A stretch of 64,000 nucleotides of DNA from Peromyscus leucopus (Eukaryota; Chordata; Mammalia; Rodentia; Cricetidae). Numbering within the stretch: the stretch's first letter is position 1; every line of letters begins with the position of its first letter. The position numbers and the translations under genes are program-made. The notes below the pieces were generated by a model. It saw only the letters and a program-made list of their open reading frames with translations. It was not told the DNA's origin and made no database searches. The DNA lies in contig NC_051065.1 of NCBI RefSeq assembly GCF_004664715.2, positions 151,926,826 through 151,990,825 on the forward strand. The letters are read 5' to 3'. Shown here in pieces: positions 12,276 to 23,607 of the stretch.

Positions 12276-14565
12276 TAAATAGTCAACGACTATTAGAATA
12301 CTGAATTGGGTAGCAGTGGATGGGCAGAGAATAGACCTGTTGCCCCGGCTAGTTCTTGCTCATCTCAAATGAAGGTGGGTAGATAGTAGAGTGCTAAAGG
12401 CCTTGGCTGCATACACCTCCAATTTGGAAAATTACACACCAGTTCACACTCACTACACCAAAACCTGTTGTCCCTGCAACAATTCTAATTGGCAATATTT
12501 GTCACCCATTGCCCTGAAGAAATGATCATCTTTTTCACCTAAGAGAGGAAAGAATTCCAGCCGACTGCTATGAGATCAGTGTCCCTGGGTGGAGAGATTC
12601 AGTGGAAAGGGAGGAGACTGTCCTGGGTGACATTCAGGCTTTCTTTTGTCTCCAAGACAGAGGCAACAAAGTGCAGAGGTAGATGGTTCAAATACTGCAC
12701 ATCCAGCAGGAATGGAGGAGTCTGCCTCCTGGCAGGGGGTTACACTTGGAAAGCCATGTGCTCAAGGGAACACAGGCCCAAGGTACCGTGGGCCTGGGAG
12801 TTGGTGAGCAGGTCTCATGCCCCACACTCTAATGTGAGCCCCTGTGCTGCCTGCTCTTCCTGGGCACTGAAGTAACATGGGCCCTTAGGGAAGGAGATTT
12901 GCAGAGAGGAAGCTTAATCACTTAACTCTGCATAAAAGGCAAACACAAAGCAATTCACTATGTAGGATGTGAGGGTGCATATAACTACTGAAAAGCCAGT
13001 GATAGCATACTGTCCACTCATTCAACTGCGCTTGCCTCTTGCCCTCATTAATAGTATTTTTCTTTTTGAGTCTACTTTTACTCTTGGGACATTAAGTGTT
13101 TTGTTTGTTTGTTTGTTTCTCTTATCCCTTTGCCCTTTACAGCAATGTCCTGAGAAGGCCAAACTGTTAGAAACCCCACACACTTTCTAAATGAGGCTTC
13201 TGAATGAGGCTTACCATCCAATCTCCCCACTTACATTCTCCAAAATGTGGACTCCCCACCCACATCCAGACAGCCTCCTAACCCACCTCTGAGGAGTCCA
13301 CCCCTGACAAGGTGGAACACGCCCAGCTTTAGTTCTTACCTCAGGACTTTAAATGACCCATAGGGCTAGGAAGCACTCAGTGTCCTGAAGAATGATTCTT
13401 TTCCATTTTCACGGTGGCAAAAAGACACAACATAAAACTTGCCATTAGGACCACATATAAGTGTCTGACTTTGTGGGGTTAGGTACACCCCAAGGGTCAT
13501 CCTTGCCCCAAGCTGAAACTTTACACCCATTAAACATGGCCCCATCTTCTTTCCCAGCCCCCAGTGCTTTGATGTGCTTTCTGTGTCTGTGAATGCTAGT
13601 GTAGGTGTTTCATGTAAGTAGAACCACACAATATTCCCTCTTCCGTGATTGGCTTCTTAAACTTTTAATGATTACCCTCGTTGTAGCATATGTGAAAGCT
13701 TCATTCCTATTTACAGCTAGATAGTATTCCATCATGTGTGTTTTCCATATTCTGTTTATTCCTTGCTCTGGGTATAGAAGGAAAGCATTTCAGGCACCAG
13801 TGGGGACCCCAGATGAGGTGTGGGTTTCACTGTAGTGTCTATGCTGCCCACTTTGATAATCATGCATGAAGGTGGCTCTTCATATACTAACAGGCATAGT
13901 AACTCAGGGTTTCTCTCTGTCAATGTATGGACAGCAACAGTTGCAATGTAGCTCATATCTGGACTAGATATTCATCCAGATGGGGCTTTCTCTGCTGTCC
14001 AGAGAGCAGTGAGCATGTGAGCCTTAATTCTTCTGGTTTCATATATTCCACAAGCCCATCAATGTCCTGAGAAAGCAGCCATGTGGACTCAGGCAGAGCA
14101 GACCTCAGGAAAGATTTAGTGGTATACAATGAATGTGTGAGAGAAGGCCCGGAGAGCATGGAACTAAGGTGTTCTGCTTCTTGGTCTCTCGGCTGGAGAA
14201 TAGACAGAAGGCTGTACTTAGAGGTCAGGGTGAATGGTGCTCATGTTATAAAGCAATCTGGAATATGGCATGCTGTGTGAAATGGGGTTATTGTACTCAT
14301 TGTCTGTGTACCTTGTCCTGAGATGCAATTGTGCAACTGAGCTCATCAATTCTGCTTGAGGCAGGCTTCTTGGCAGCTTTGATAAATACACTTACATAAA
14401 TTTACATTGGTACCCACAAGCTGACTTGTGTGAATTCTTAACTTTGGGTGGTGGCATTTAGTACCTCCTAGCTCTTTTAGGTATGTGTGTGCTGCATAAG
14501 CACACATATGTGAATAGCCTGTCTAGTCCTCCATGGTTGTCCCCATCCTAGAAGACCTACTCTGA

Positions 14566-14949
14566 TGTGGGATGGTCTGTATGTCAAATGCTCTGATTGG
14601 TCAATAAGTAAAACACTGATTGGCCAGTGGCCAGGCAGGAAGTATAGGCGGGACTAATAGAGAGGAGAAAGGAGGGAACAGGAAGACAGAGGGAGACATT
14701 GCCAGCAGCCGCCATCACAAGAAGCATGTGAAGACGCTGGTAAGCCACGAGCCACATGGCAAGGTATAGATTTATGGAAATGGATTAATTTAAGATATAA
14801 GAACAGTTAGCAAGAAGCCTGCCACGGCCATACAGTTTGTAAGCAATATAAATCTCTGTGTTTACTTGGTCTGGTCTGAGCGGCTATGGGACTGGCGGGT
14901 GATAGAGATTTGTCCTGACTGTGGGCAAGGCAGGAAAACTCTAGCTACA
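14566..14949 (+). mobile_element. Solo LTR, second family, sense orientation
   Basis: The unit starts TGTGGGATGGTCTGTATGTC and ends CTCTAGCTACA. It aligns with the antisense LTR at 37684-38045: shared TGTGGRATRRT start, an ACTGATTGGCCAGT block, and a TTTGTCCTGACTG...CTACA end. The flanks CTACTCTGA (14557-14565) and CTGCTCTGA (14950-14958) match at 8 of 9 bases and may be a decayed target duplication, although 9 bp is longer than usual for this class. There is no internal sequence. Confidence 0.78.
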
Positions 14950-14979
14950 CTGCTCTGATGTGGCTTCTGCTCATGAATG

Positions 14980-15422
14980 TGTTCCCTAACTGCCCTGGCC
15001 AGCAGGGTCTCAACGGGGGTGACTCACCTGTGGGAGAGAATGAAAGGGACGGGAGACACGAAGGAAGACAGCAAGACAGGGTTCTGATCAAGGTGCAAAT
15101 TTTATTCTCCTCAGCAAGGCTTATATAGCATGGGAGAGGGAGGGGGCAGGAAGGAGGGAAGGGGTTCAGGACATGCAGATAAGGGGGGAAGGTGCAGCTG
15201 AGGGGTGAATGTGTAGCTGAAGGGGGACGTGCAAGTCGTGAAGCTGCAGGATGTTGTGCTAGGTGATAAGGTCACTGGTCAGGGCCCATTGTTCTGTTGC
15301 TAATGCTACCTGACCATGGGATATTCTTTATCTTTGGGGGCATCTGGTTTAGGGCCTGTGGCTTGTTCTCTGGCCTAGCTAGTACTTTTGCATGGTTCAT
15401 GTTTGGTCCCTGACACCTAACA
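14980..15422 (-). mobile_element. Solo LTR, third family, antisense, head-on to its neighbour
   Basis: On the minus strand the unit begins TGTTAGGTGTCAGGGACC, contains GCTATATAAGCC (TATA box, near 15118-15128) and AATAAAATTTGCACC (poly(A) signal near 15095-15110), and ends ...TTAGGGAACA. The TGTT...AACA termini are inverted repeats. This is a typical rodent ERV2 LTR layout. No target duplication is obvious. It starts only 30 bp after the LTR at 14566-14949, so the two converge. Confidence 0.72.
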
Positions 15423-15849
15423 TACAAAGAACAATGATTTCACTAATGACAGATATCCTCCATGTTCTTGTATCCACCTGGCCTTAATCAGATCTGAGTT
15501 TGCCATCCTTATGCACTTTGGAGAGACAAGAGGTGGGATTCCAAGTTATAAGAAAGGTCACAGAGCAGTGTTCCCGCTTCTGGATTACATCCCAGACAGA
15601 CACCAACATATTAAGTTGACAAAAGTCTTCCAAACTGGCCGGTCAAAAGGAGGTCCTTCCATTCTGCACATGCTTTCTGTTACATCTGTTACTGGCCCCC
15701 TGGACTCCATTGCCCTGGGACAGGACCCTTGGAAACCACTTTGAGCTAGCACAGCCCTGCTAACATCTAAGAGTCTTACTGCCTTTGGCTTCTCCTGCCC
15801 TGTCTCTATGCTTTCCACAGCCTGGGATGCCCAGGGCTCAGTGCAGAAA

Positions 15850-15950
15850 TACAGATTTTCTCCTCATTTTACTTGTGACAGAACAGATTCAGACAAGTGA
15901 AGTGACTTGTCTAAAGACACAAGCCACTCAGTGCTGGAATCAAAAGGATT
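15850..15950 (-). mobile_element. MIR SINE remnant
   Basis: CCTCATTTTACTTGTGACAG, AAGTGAAGTGACTTGTCTAA, ACACAAGCCACTCAGTGCTG and GGAATC form the antisense MIR core. Confidence 0.65.
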
Positions 15951-17050
15951 GATTGATCATCTTTGACTGTGTCCCTTGAGAGCCTACTGTGTAGTTGAAT
16001 TAGTAAGATATACATAAATGAAAGATGAATGGAAAAGGAAGAAATCCTCTACATACCCATGTTGAGTTCTATGAGGTGTTTGGAAAATGTCCAAACTGTG
16101 TTCCTGAACCCATGGCCCTTTCTACTGAGTTCTTCTGAATATTTCAGACTTGAGTGCAACCATGGACCTCCATTTGTGAGTAGACCAGCTAGAAAATGGC
16201 CAAAGAAGAGAGTGAGGAGACAATTGAAAGGAAAGGATGAGGGGAAATGATACTGAGTTGCAAGAGAAGTGATAGGAAGAAGGCAGCCATCATGCTGCAC
16301 CCAGGCAGGGAGGAACCCCCTCCCCAGTCAGAGGCACAGATAGGGTCCCCGGGAAGCCCAGAGAAGCTCTATTAACCTCTGCGGCAGGTGTCAATGCGTC
16401 CTCCACCAGAACAGTGCGAGTGGAGATTGTAGTCTGCTCTGGTTGGCTTCTGACATTTCTCAAGTCCCAGGATCACAGAAAGGGATGGGTCACTTGTCAG
16501 ACTTATACCATGTCCCCAGGGAGCTGTGTGCTGTTCAGAATTCAGACACACACAGCCCTCTGGTGTTGGAACTGAGGCCTTGGGAGGGCTGTGAGGGATT
16601 GTGTATGTATTCAGGGCGCAGAGGCATCTGAGCACCTGAAAGAAGGCTCTTTGACAGACTTCATTTCTGCTCATCCCCTGTGGGCCCTTAATGTTTCTGT
16701 GGCAATTGAGTGTATGCACTGAAGGGATCAACCAGCCGGCTGCAAAGTTTGTCCGATCTCGTAGACTGTGCCATGCCTGGGTCCCAGGCCTGTGACTAAA
16801 AGGCAACTGTCCCATCATCTCTGGATTCTTGTCCAGACGTCCTTTTACCAGGTCCTGGACTCTCTGCATTTTGTTCTCATCTTATTGGAGTGAACTCATA
16901 AATATGAACATCGCACAGCTAGATTAAGGTAGCCCAACAAACATGTGCCCAGCCCCAGACTGTGCATCTCGGGGGACAGCCATTCTGAAGCCACAGAGCT
17001 TCACACTTTCACTGTCAATTACATTTTTGTGGTCTTATCCTCAGAGAGAT

Positions 17051-17051
<1 letters not shown>

Positions 17052-17097
<46 letters not shown>
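17052..17097. repeat. (GT)n microsatellite
   Basis: About 23 uninterrupted GT units. Confidence 0.97.
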
Positions 17098-17101
<4 letters not shown>

Positions 17102-17239
17102 TTCAAACAAACACAATTAGCTTCATGTCCTCTTTCATGATGGTGGCATTTGCCTGCATTCTGTCTCCCATCACCGAGCATTTCCCTTTCGTGCTCTCCT
17201 AAACGCTACACTGTTCCCACACTTGCCACTGTTCACCTC

Positions 17240-17345
17240 ACTGAGCAGCCCTGGCTGGCCTGAAATTCCTTATGTAGACCAGGCTGGCTTAGAACTCAGA
17301 AATTTGCCTGCTTTGCCTTCCAAGAGCTGGGATTAAAGGTGTGGG
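17240..17345 (-). mobile_element. B1 SINE
   Basis: The antisense B1 body is seen: GCAGCCCTGGCTGGCCTGAA, GTAGACCAGGCTGGCTTAGA, GCTGGGATTAAAGGTGTG. It lies 440 bp before the LTR at 17789. Confidence 0.82.
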
Positions 17346-17788
17346 CCCCTTTTAGTTCTATCTTAGATCTTTAGACGACTTACCACAAGGGCTTTGACCC
17401 TATTCTTGGAGAGTGAGTAGGAATCAGGGAGAAGGGTTCTGTGGCTCCTGGGAGACAACATGAGCTGAACAGACCTTTGGGCTGAATGAACATCAGGAAG
17501 CCTGGGTTCCCATCCTCGCATTTGTCTTGTTTCTCGCTGGCCTCAGTCTGTTTTTGGTGTCACAGAGGAGGTTAGTTAGACCGTCTGTAGCCACTCTGTG
17601 ACTTTATGCAGGGTCTGTCCTAGCAGGTCTGCCAGAGTGTGCACATGCTCCCCTATCTTCCTTCCTACACTGGACCGTTCTCCAGACTTCTCCCTAGTCT
17701 GTGCCCTCCCTAGGGGGCCTCACTGAGTCCTGCCTGTCAATGGAACTCTGCCTGTCTCATCAACAGTCTGTCCAGTCCTGTCCTGTCC

Positions 17789-18247
17789 TGTAGACAAAAT
17801 TCTAAACAGTCTTAGTAAATAAGAAACACAGAGCTAAATACAGAGGGAATAGCCAAAGAGATCAGAGCAATAGCCACGACTAACTTTAGCTTACCACCAG
17901 AAGTAGCTTCCCCAGAGAGAGAGCTTCTTCCTGTCTGACTTGTCTTTTTATTACCTTTCTGTTCTGCCTCCTCATTGGCTCTAAACCCAACCACATGACT
18001 TCCTCGTCACTGCCTGTCTATACAGACCTCCAGGTCTCTATGGTTGGTACTGGGATTAAAGGCTCATGTCACCATGCTTGGCTGTGTCCTTGACCACACC
18101 GAGACTCTGCCTGCCCATGTGATTGGGTTAAGGGTGTGTGCTACCACCGCCTAACTCTGCTTATGGCTCGCTTTGACCTTTGATCTCCAGGCAACTTTAT
18201 TTATTAACATACAAATAAAATCACATTTCTGCACAAATAAATTATCA
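17789..18247 (-). mobile_element. LTR of an antisense element with B1-like insert
   Basis: On the minus strand it begins TGATAATTTATTTGTGCAG at 18247, just after a purine tract (AAAGGGGAAATAAGG), and ends TTTTGTCTACA at 17789. AATAAA signals lie near both ends. The segment AGCCAAGCATGGTGACATGA and CTTTAATCCCAG is B1-related and sits in a position like that in the 9.7- and 29.2-kb LTRs. This points to a distinct but related LTR subfamily. Confidence 0.75.
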
Positions 18248-18415
18248 CCTTATTTCCCCTTTCTATTCTGATAAAAAGAAAAAAGGAAAAAAGTTATAAC
18301 TAATATAAGAAAAACTATATACTATAAGTACAGTAACTATATACAAGCAATAAATACCTAAACAATGTCTGGTCCATTTGCATTTGACAGACTCAGAGAA
18401 AATATTCCATTATCT
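18248..18415 (-). mobile_element. Truncated internal stub of the antisense LTR element
   Basis: Directly after the LTR come a purine tract (minus strand) and the AT-rich motif AACTAATATAAGAAAAACTA, then GTCTGGTCCATTTGCATTTG. The same order and similar wording follow the LTRs at 29.2 kb (AACTAATACAAGAAAAATTA) and 37.7 kb. The similarity stops near 18415, so the rest of the element is deleted. Confidence 0.65.
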
Positions 18416-21400
18416 CTGTCCAGTCTGTAGCTTCTGCATGGATTCCTCCTTCACTCTGGTGCGCTTACATCAGTGGACAGACACCAGGGCGTTCTGCAGG
18501 TTGGCCCCACAGCAGGCACCCCAGGCCAAGGAGCCCACAAACACTCTAGCTCTCCTGTTCTTGACACCCTGTGGGCCTGTCCCCACCACACTGTGTTATC
18601 GCTGCTTGTATTTCCCCCTTGGCTCTGCCTTCCCCTTCAGCTTCTCTCCTGGAATGTCGGGCCTCCAGGCCACACTCTGTTCCCACTTCCCCCACCTTCT
18701 CCGCCCTTACAGAGTCTACTCAGACCCGGACTTCGTTCTTCCCCAACCGATGTGCCTGCCTGCAGCACCGCTCACCGCTGCAGGGCAGGGGCAGCTCCTT
18801 CTCCTTTGTAGCAGACCCTGAGGTCGGTTTCAGAGCCTTGCCCCCACCCGAAAGGGTCTCCACACAAACATGTTTGTGACCTTCTCAGAGCCAGGATCTC
18901 CATCCAGCATGCAACAGCACACACAAACAAGATGTGACCATCTTCGTGAAGCTTTGATTCAGTCAAATGGCTTGGAACAAAGAACAGGCTCTGCTGGGAC
19001 AGCGTCCCCAGGCCAGTGCTCAGTAAGAGAAGGCAGATCTCCCACCCTCCCATCACCCGGAGCAGAGCAGTATGTCACACCTGGGATGTGCAAACCTGTG
19101 ATGTGCATCTGCACCACAGTGGAGGGCCCACCTCCCCAGGATGTTCTCTTCTCATGCCAGGAAAGAGACCTGTGCGTGTGGGAACAAACAGACTTCTTGG
19201 TTCCAGGCAGTCTGGATCAAGCGTTCCAGCTGTTGATGAAACCCATCTAGGAATTCAGGATTCCCAGAATACAGGGCCCTAGGAGTCTTTGGGACATTGC
19301 AGCAGTTCTCCCTGAGGAGGGGTAAAGTCTGAACCTGGTGCTGTCTCTTCCAGAAAGCTTACTGTATAGACAGCTGAGAGGAAGCTCCAGGATCAGTTTC
19401 TGGCATTCATCTGATTGTATCATAGTGGTCACGAATGACTGAGTGAGGTGGATAGGTAAATGGGAGAGTGGACGGAAGCATGAACATAGGCATAAATGTT
19501 TGGATATGTGTATGGACGGATAATGAATGGGTAGATGGGTCCATGCATACACGGTGAATGGAGCGGACGGTAGAAAGATACATACATACGTAGTAGTTGG
19601 ATATGTGGGTGGGCCTGTGAGAACTCATGGAACCTAGTGGAGCCCACCCAACTTGTATTTGTTCCCTTTAGTTTTCTTCTCCTCACACCTCCAACTGAGT
19701 GAGATTCTGTGGAGAGTTGCGGGAGTACGGACGGGAATGGATTTGTAGAGGTTTGGGGGAGTATGACTAGGAATGGACTTGTCGTCTGGTGCTGCAATGC
19801 AAGCTCTGGACACCCCTGGGGTCGAGTGTGGAGATGGACTGAGTGACTGACAGCTATCATAGTGTAGCGTCTTCTGTAGCCTGCTTTTCCCTTCGGTCTG
19901 CAGGGCTCTGTTCTAACCCAGCACCATCTGATAATGAGGATGTTGACACTACCATGCAGGGCAGATTGGTCCTGCTCACTAGAGCAAGGCGGTCACACCT
20001 GCTCATCTGGTGCTAAAACAAGTAGGAAGTAAAGGACCTGAGGTGCTGACTAAACCCACCTGACCCGTCCACTCCCTCCTCATTGGCACTGCCTGCTTGA
20101 GGGCTTCAGCCGCACGTGGCCTGGTAGTTCTTAGACTTTGAGGTATCTCCTGCACCCCTGGAATTGTGTAGATCACACATTCCTAGGTACTGTAGCCAGG
20201 TGCCCTACTCTAGCAGGTCTGAGTGGGGCCTAGAATCTATAGTTTTTAGCATCAAAGCCTCAAATTGTTTTGCCCAGGATTACTCACGGTGAGCGTGGTG
20301 CTCTCTAAATGTCTAGGGATGGGAAAAGTAACGAGAAGCACCAGCCATCTGTTCTGGCCTAGTTTCCCACTGGGCCCCCAGATCCCCTGGCTAAGATTAC
20401 CCCCGCCCCCACAGAAGGCCATCATGGAAGGTGGCAGGCCTTCATGGGCAGTGGTCCTCTCTGGGATGTAGTTTGTATATGTGTGGGCCCAGAGGTCTTC
20501 AGTGAACTCTCCTTAACCTAGCAGAGGAGCAGGGAATGAGTAATAGGATCCTGAGCTGAATGCCTCCTGGAGGCTGTGACCTGACCTGTTCTGTTTTGTG
20601 ACCTGGGATAGACTGTCCCTGGTGTTTTATAGCTCCAGGAAAAGGCAGCCTAAGGCTCCTGCAAAGATGAGCAGTGGAGCGTGAAGGCACCCAAGAAGTC
20701 TCCTAGGGTATTGAGAGGGAAACAGTAGTTAAGGAGGAAAACATGTGAGCACCAGGAGCTGGGTCAGTTGAGTGTGGTTAGGATAAGAGTTGCATGCTAA
20801 GCTCCAATCTTCTTTCTAGGTAATAGAGGAGAGAAGGCAGTTCTGCCCTTGAGAAAAAAAAGCAGTCTTTCATATTCACCACCTAGTACCTGCTCAACTC
20901 ATCGTAGGTTGGTTTCTTCTGCTCACCTAGCGTGTGTCTTTAGATAGAGAGCTATCTTCCCACAAGAGATATCTCAAATGTCTGGATCCACATATTGCCT
21001 CTGTTTGGGCTACTCTTGACACCCTCATTTTCTGTGGAGTAGTGTTTTGTATTTATTTTGGATGTCAGCTAGTCCCCTCACCAAACCCAGCCTGCTGCCC
21101 TTGGGGCTTGTTAACGGAGTCCTGGTACAGTATTGCCAGGGTTCCGCTGCTCACCTGCTTCTCAGCAGCCCCAGCTATCCTGGATTATTGCCCTGGCGAT
21201 CAAGCCTATATGAGTTCTCACTTTAGTAGGCACAACAAACTGTTGTTTGGTTAAAAGAGACTTTGGGGGTGGAAGGAAGAGTGTGAATTTTTGTATTGCC
21301 TTAATTTACATTTTAGCAATGGTGGTGTTTGAAAACAAGAACAACCTAATTCTTTCCTCTCCATGAACTGGAGCTCTGGTGTTGGAGCGGGCTATGGAGT

Positions 21401-21714
21401 TTTAGCTTGTAGGCTGCATGCCCAGCCCTCTACCACCTGTGCTCACCATTGCTGGCCACAACATTGCATTTTGGGAAGCATATCACTAGGCCATTTCATC
21501 GCCGAGCGAACAGCACAGTGGACTTTTACAGGTGATGATACCTGGAATGTGAGGGTACAGGTCACGTGCTTTGTTGGGACCACACTGAGCACACAGTCGA
21601 TGGCAGGCTGAAGCCTTGTGCTGAGTGTGAGGGCTCCTGTGAACTCTGCGTGTCCGCACTTCCCAAATCCCTGAACTTAATGGCTTTTCTCTCTTTTCTA
21701 TTTTTGTTTCCTAG

Positions 21715-21855
<141 letters not shown>

Positions 21856-22621
21856 TAAGTGCAGTTTTGTTCCTTTTCTTAACCTTCCCCACCCATGCCT
21901 CTTTCCCTCTGTCTTCCTACCTCTGATTTGATCTAACTGAACTTGTCTTCAGGCACCATGAAAGGATCTGTTAAAAATCACTTTGAATTCAGACTGTCTC
22001 CCAAGAGAGAAATTACAAACTTATCACCCTTCCCATGTCAGCATATGTGTGCATATGCATGCACATACAGACACCCATGCATGTACACATGAACGCAGAG
22101 AAGTGTGGATTTATACACATGAGCATGCATATGCGCACACACACATACATGACTCTGAGTGTTCTTACTGGAATCAGTATTCTGTTTGCAGGTAAGGACT
22201 TTTATGTTTACAGGCTTGTACTCACTTTTCAGCCCACATCTGACCACTTCTCTGCCGTATCCCTGAGCCATTACTTAGCCTGTAGTACATGCAGTCTATG
22301 AGTTTGGGGCATGTTGAGGACATGCACTCTGCTGCCAGACTGTGGTCCACAGCACATACATGCATACCGCCCATCCCCCTCCTCACCTCCATGGCGGGCT
22401 TTGTGCTGTGGCTCCAGAAAACCAGACTAGTCGAGATAATTGGGTGCAAAGAAAACAGTGAAGTCTGAGAGGCAGAGGTGATAGATAACCACACCAAGAC
22501 CAGATACCCCTTCCCCAAACATACTACTTTGCAATAGTGTGTTGGGAATCTAAGTAGAAATTGGAAGCCATTGAGAATAAGAAACATAGAGCTCAGCCCT
22601 AAACAAGGTATCTAGAACAAC

Positions 22622-23607
22622 CCCATAACCACCACCACCTCTACCACCTCCACCACCATGACCACCCCACCACCATGACCACCATGACCACCCTCACCAC
22701 CATGACCACCCTCACCACCATGACAACCCTCACCACCATGACCACCCTCACCACCATGACCACCCCACCATCATGACCACCCTCACCACCATGACCACCC
22801 CCCCACCCCCACCACATGACCACCCTCACCACCATGACCACCCCACCATCATGACCACCCTCACCACCATGACCACCTCACCACCATCATGACCACCCTC
22901 ACCACCATGACCACCCACCATCATGACCATCCTTACCACCATGACCACCCTCACCACCATGACCACCCACCATCATGACCACCCCACCACCATGACTACC
23001 CTCACTACCATGACCACCCCACCACCATGACCACCCTCACTACCATGACCACCCCACCACCATGACTACCCACCATCATGACCACCTCACCACCATGACC
23101 ACCCCACCACCATGACCACCCACCACCATGACCACCCCACCACCATGACCACCCTCACCACCATGACCATCCCACCACCATGACCACCCTCCACCACCAT
23201 GACCACCCCACCACCATGACCACCCCACCATCATGACCACCCCACCACCATGACCACCCCACCACCATGACCACCCACCATCATGACCACCCCACCACCA
23301 TGACCATCCTCACCACCATGACCATCCTCACCACCATGACCACCCCACCACCATGACCACCCCACCATCATGACCACCCCACCACCATGACCACCCCACC
23401 ACCATGACCATCCTCACCACCATGACCATCCCACCACCATGACCACCCTCCACCACCATGACCACCCCACCATCATGACCACCCCACCACCATGACCACC
23501 CCACCACCATGACCACCCTCACCATCATGACCACCCCACCACCACCTCCACCACCACCCCATCACCCTACCACCTCCACCACCTCCACCACCACCACCAC
23601 CACCACA
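22622..23607. repeat. ~1-kb CCACCATGA-type minisatellite
   Basis: A long array of 16-18-bp units such as ACCACCATGACCACCCC and ACCACCATGACCACCCTC, with variants carrying ATCATG or a missing C, runs from about 22622 and grades into plain CCA/CCACCT triplets at 23540-23607. It begins about 770 bp after the IS2 exon. Strand asymmetry is extreme: the plus strand has almost no G apart from ATG, and the minus strand is GGTGG-rich. Open frames across it (for example long V/M/G-rich minus-strand peptides) are artefacts of the repeat. Confidence 0.97.

Larger units (their letters stand above)
1..21714 (+). other. Cacna1d: Cacna1d intron upstream of the IS2 exon (3' part)
   Basis: No coding exon is recognisable here before the acceptor at 21714. 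The stretch holds a CA microsatellite with a GT arm, two B3/B2 SINEs, B1s, several old MIR remnants, an L1 3' tail, a composite microsatellite near 6 kb, a solo LTR at 9.7 kb, two abutting LTRs at 14.6-15.4 kb, a GT run at 17.05 kb and an LTR with internal stub at 17.8-18.4 kb. An imperfect GGAT/ATGG-rich tract lies at about 19440-19615. The remaining stretches (for example 6100-8200, 10210-11890, 12280-14550, 15960-17050, 18420-19430 and 19620-21700) show no gene that I can recognise. Confidence 0.85.

Noticed and set aside
16372..16869. 165-aa minus-strand open frame, the longest in the window
   Set aside because: No domain, membrane segment or family resemblance; the composition looks like random intron sequence.
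21983..22301. His/Thr- and Met-rich frames after the IS2 exon
   Set aside because: They derive from an imperfect CA/ACATGC tract.
22641..23534. Long minus-strand open frames rich in Val/Met/Gly
   Set aside because: They are translations of the CCACCATGA minisatellite. Their composition follows the repeat unit, and there is no protein-family signal.
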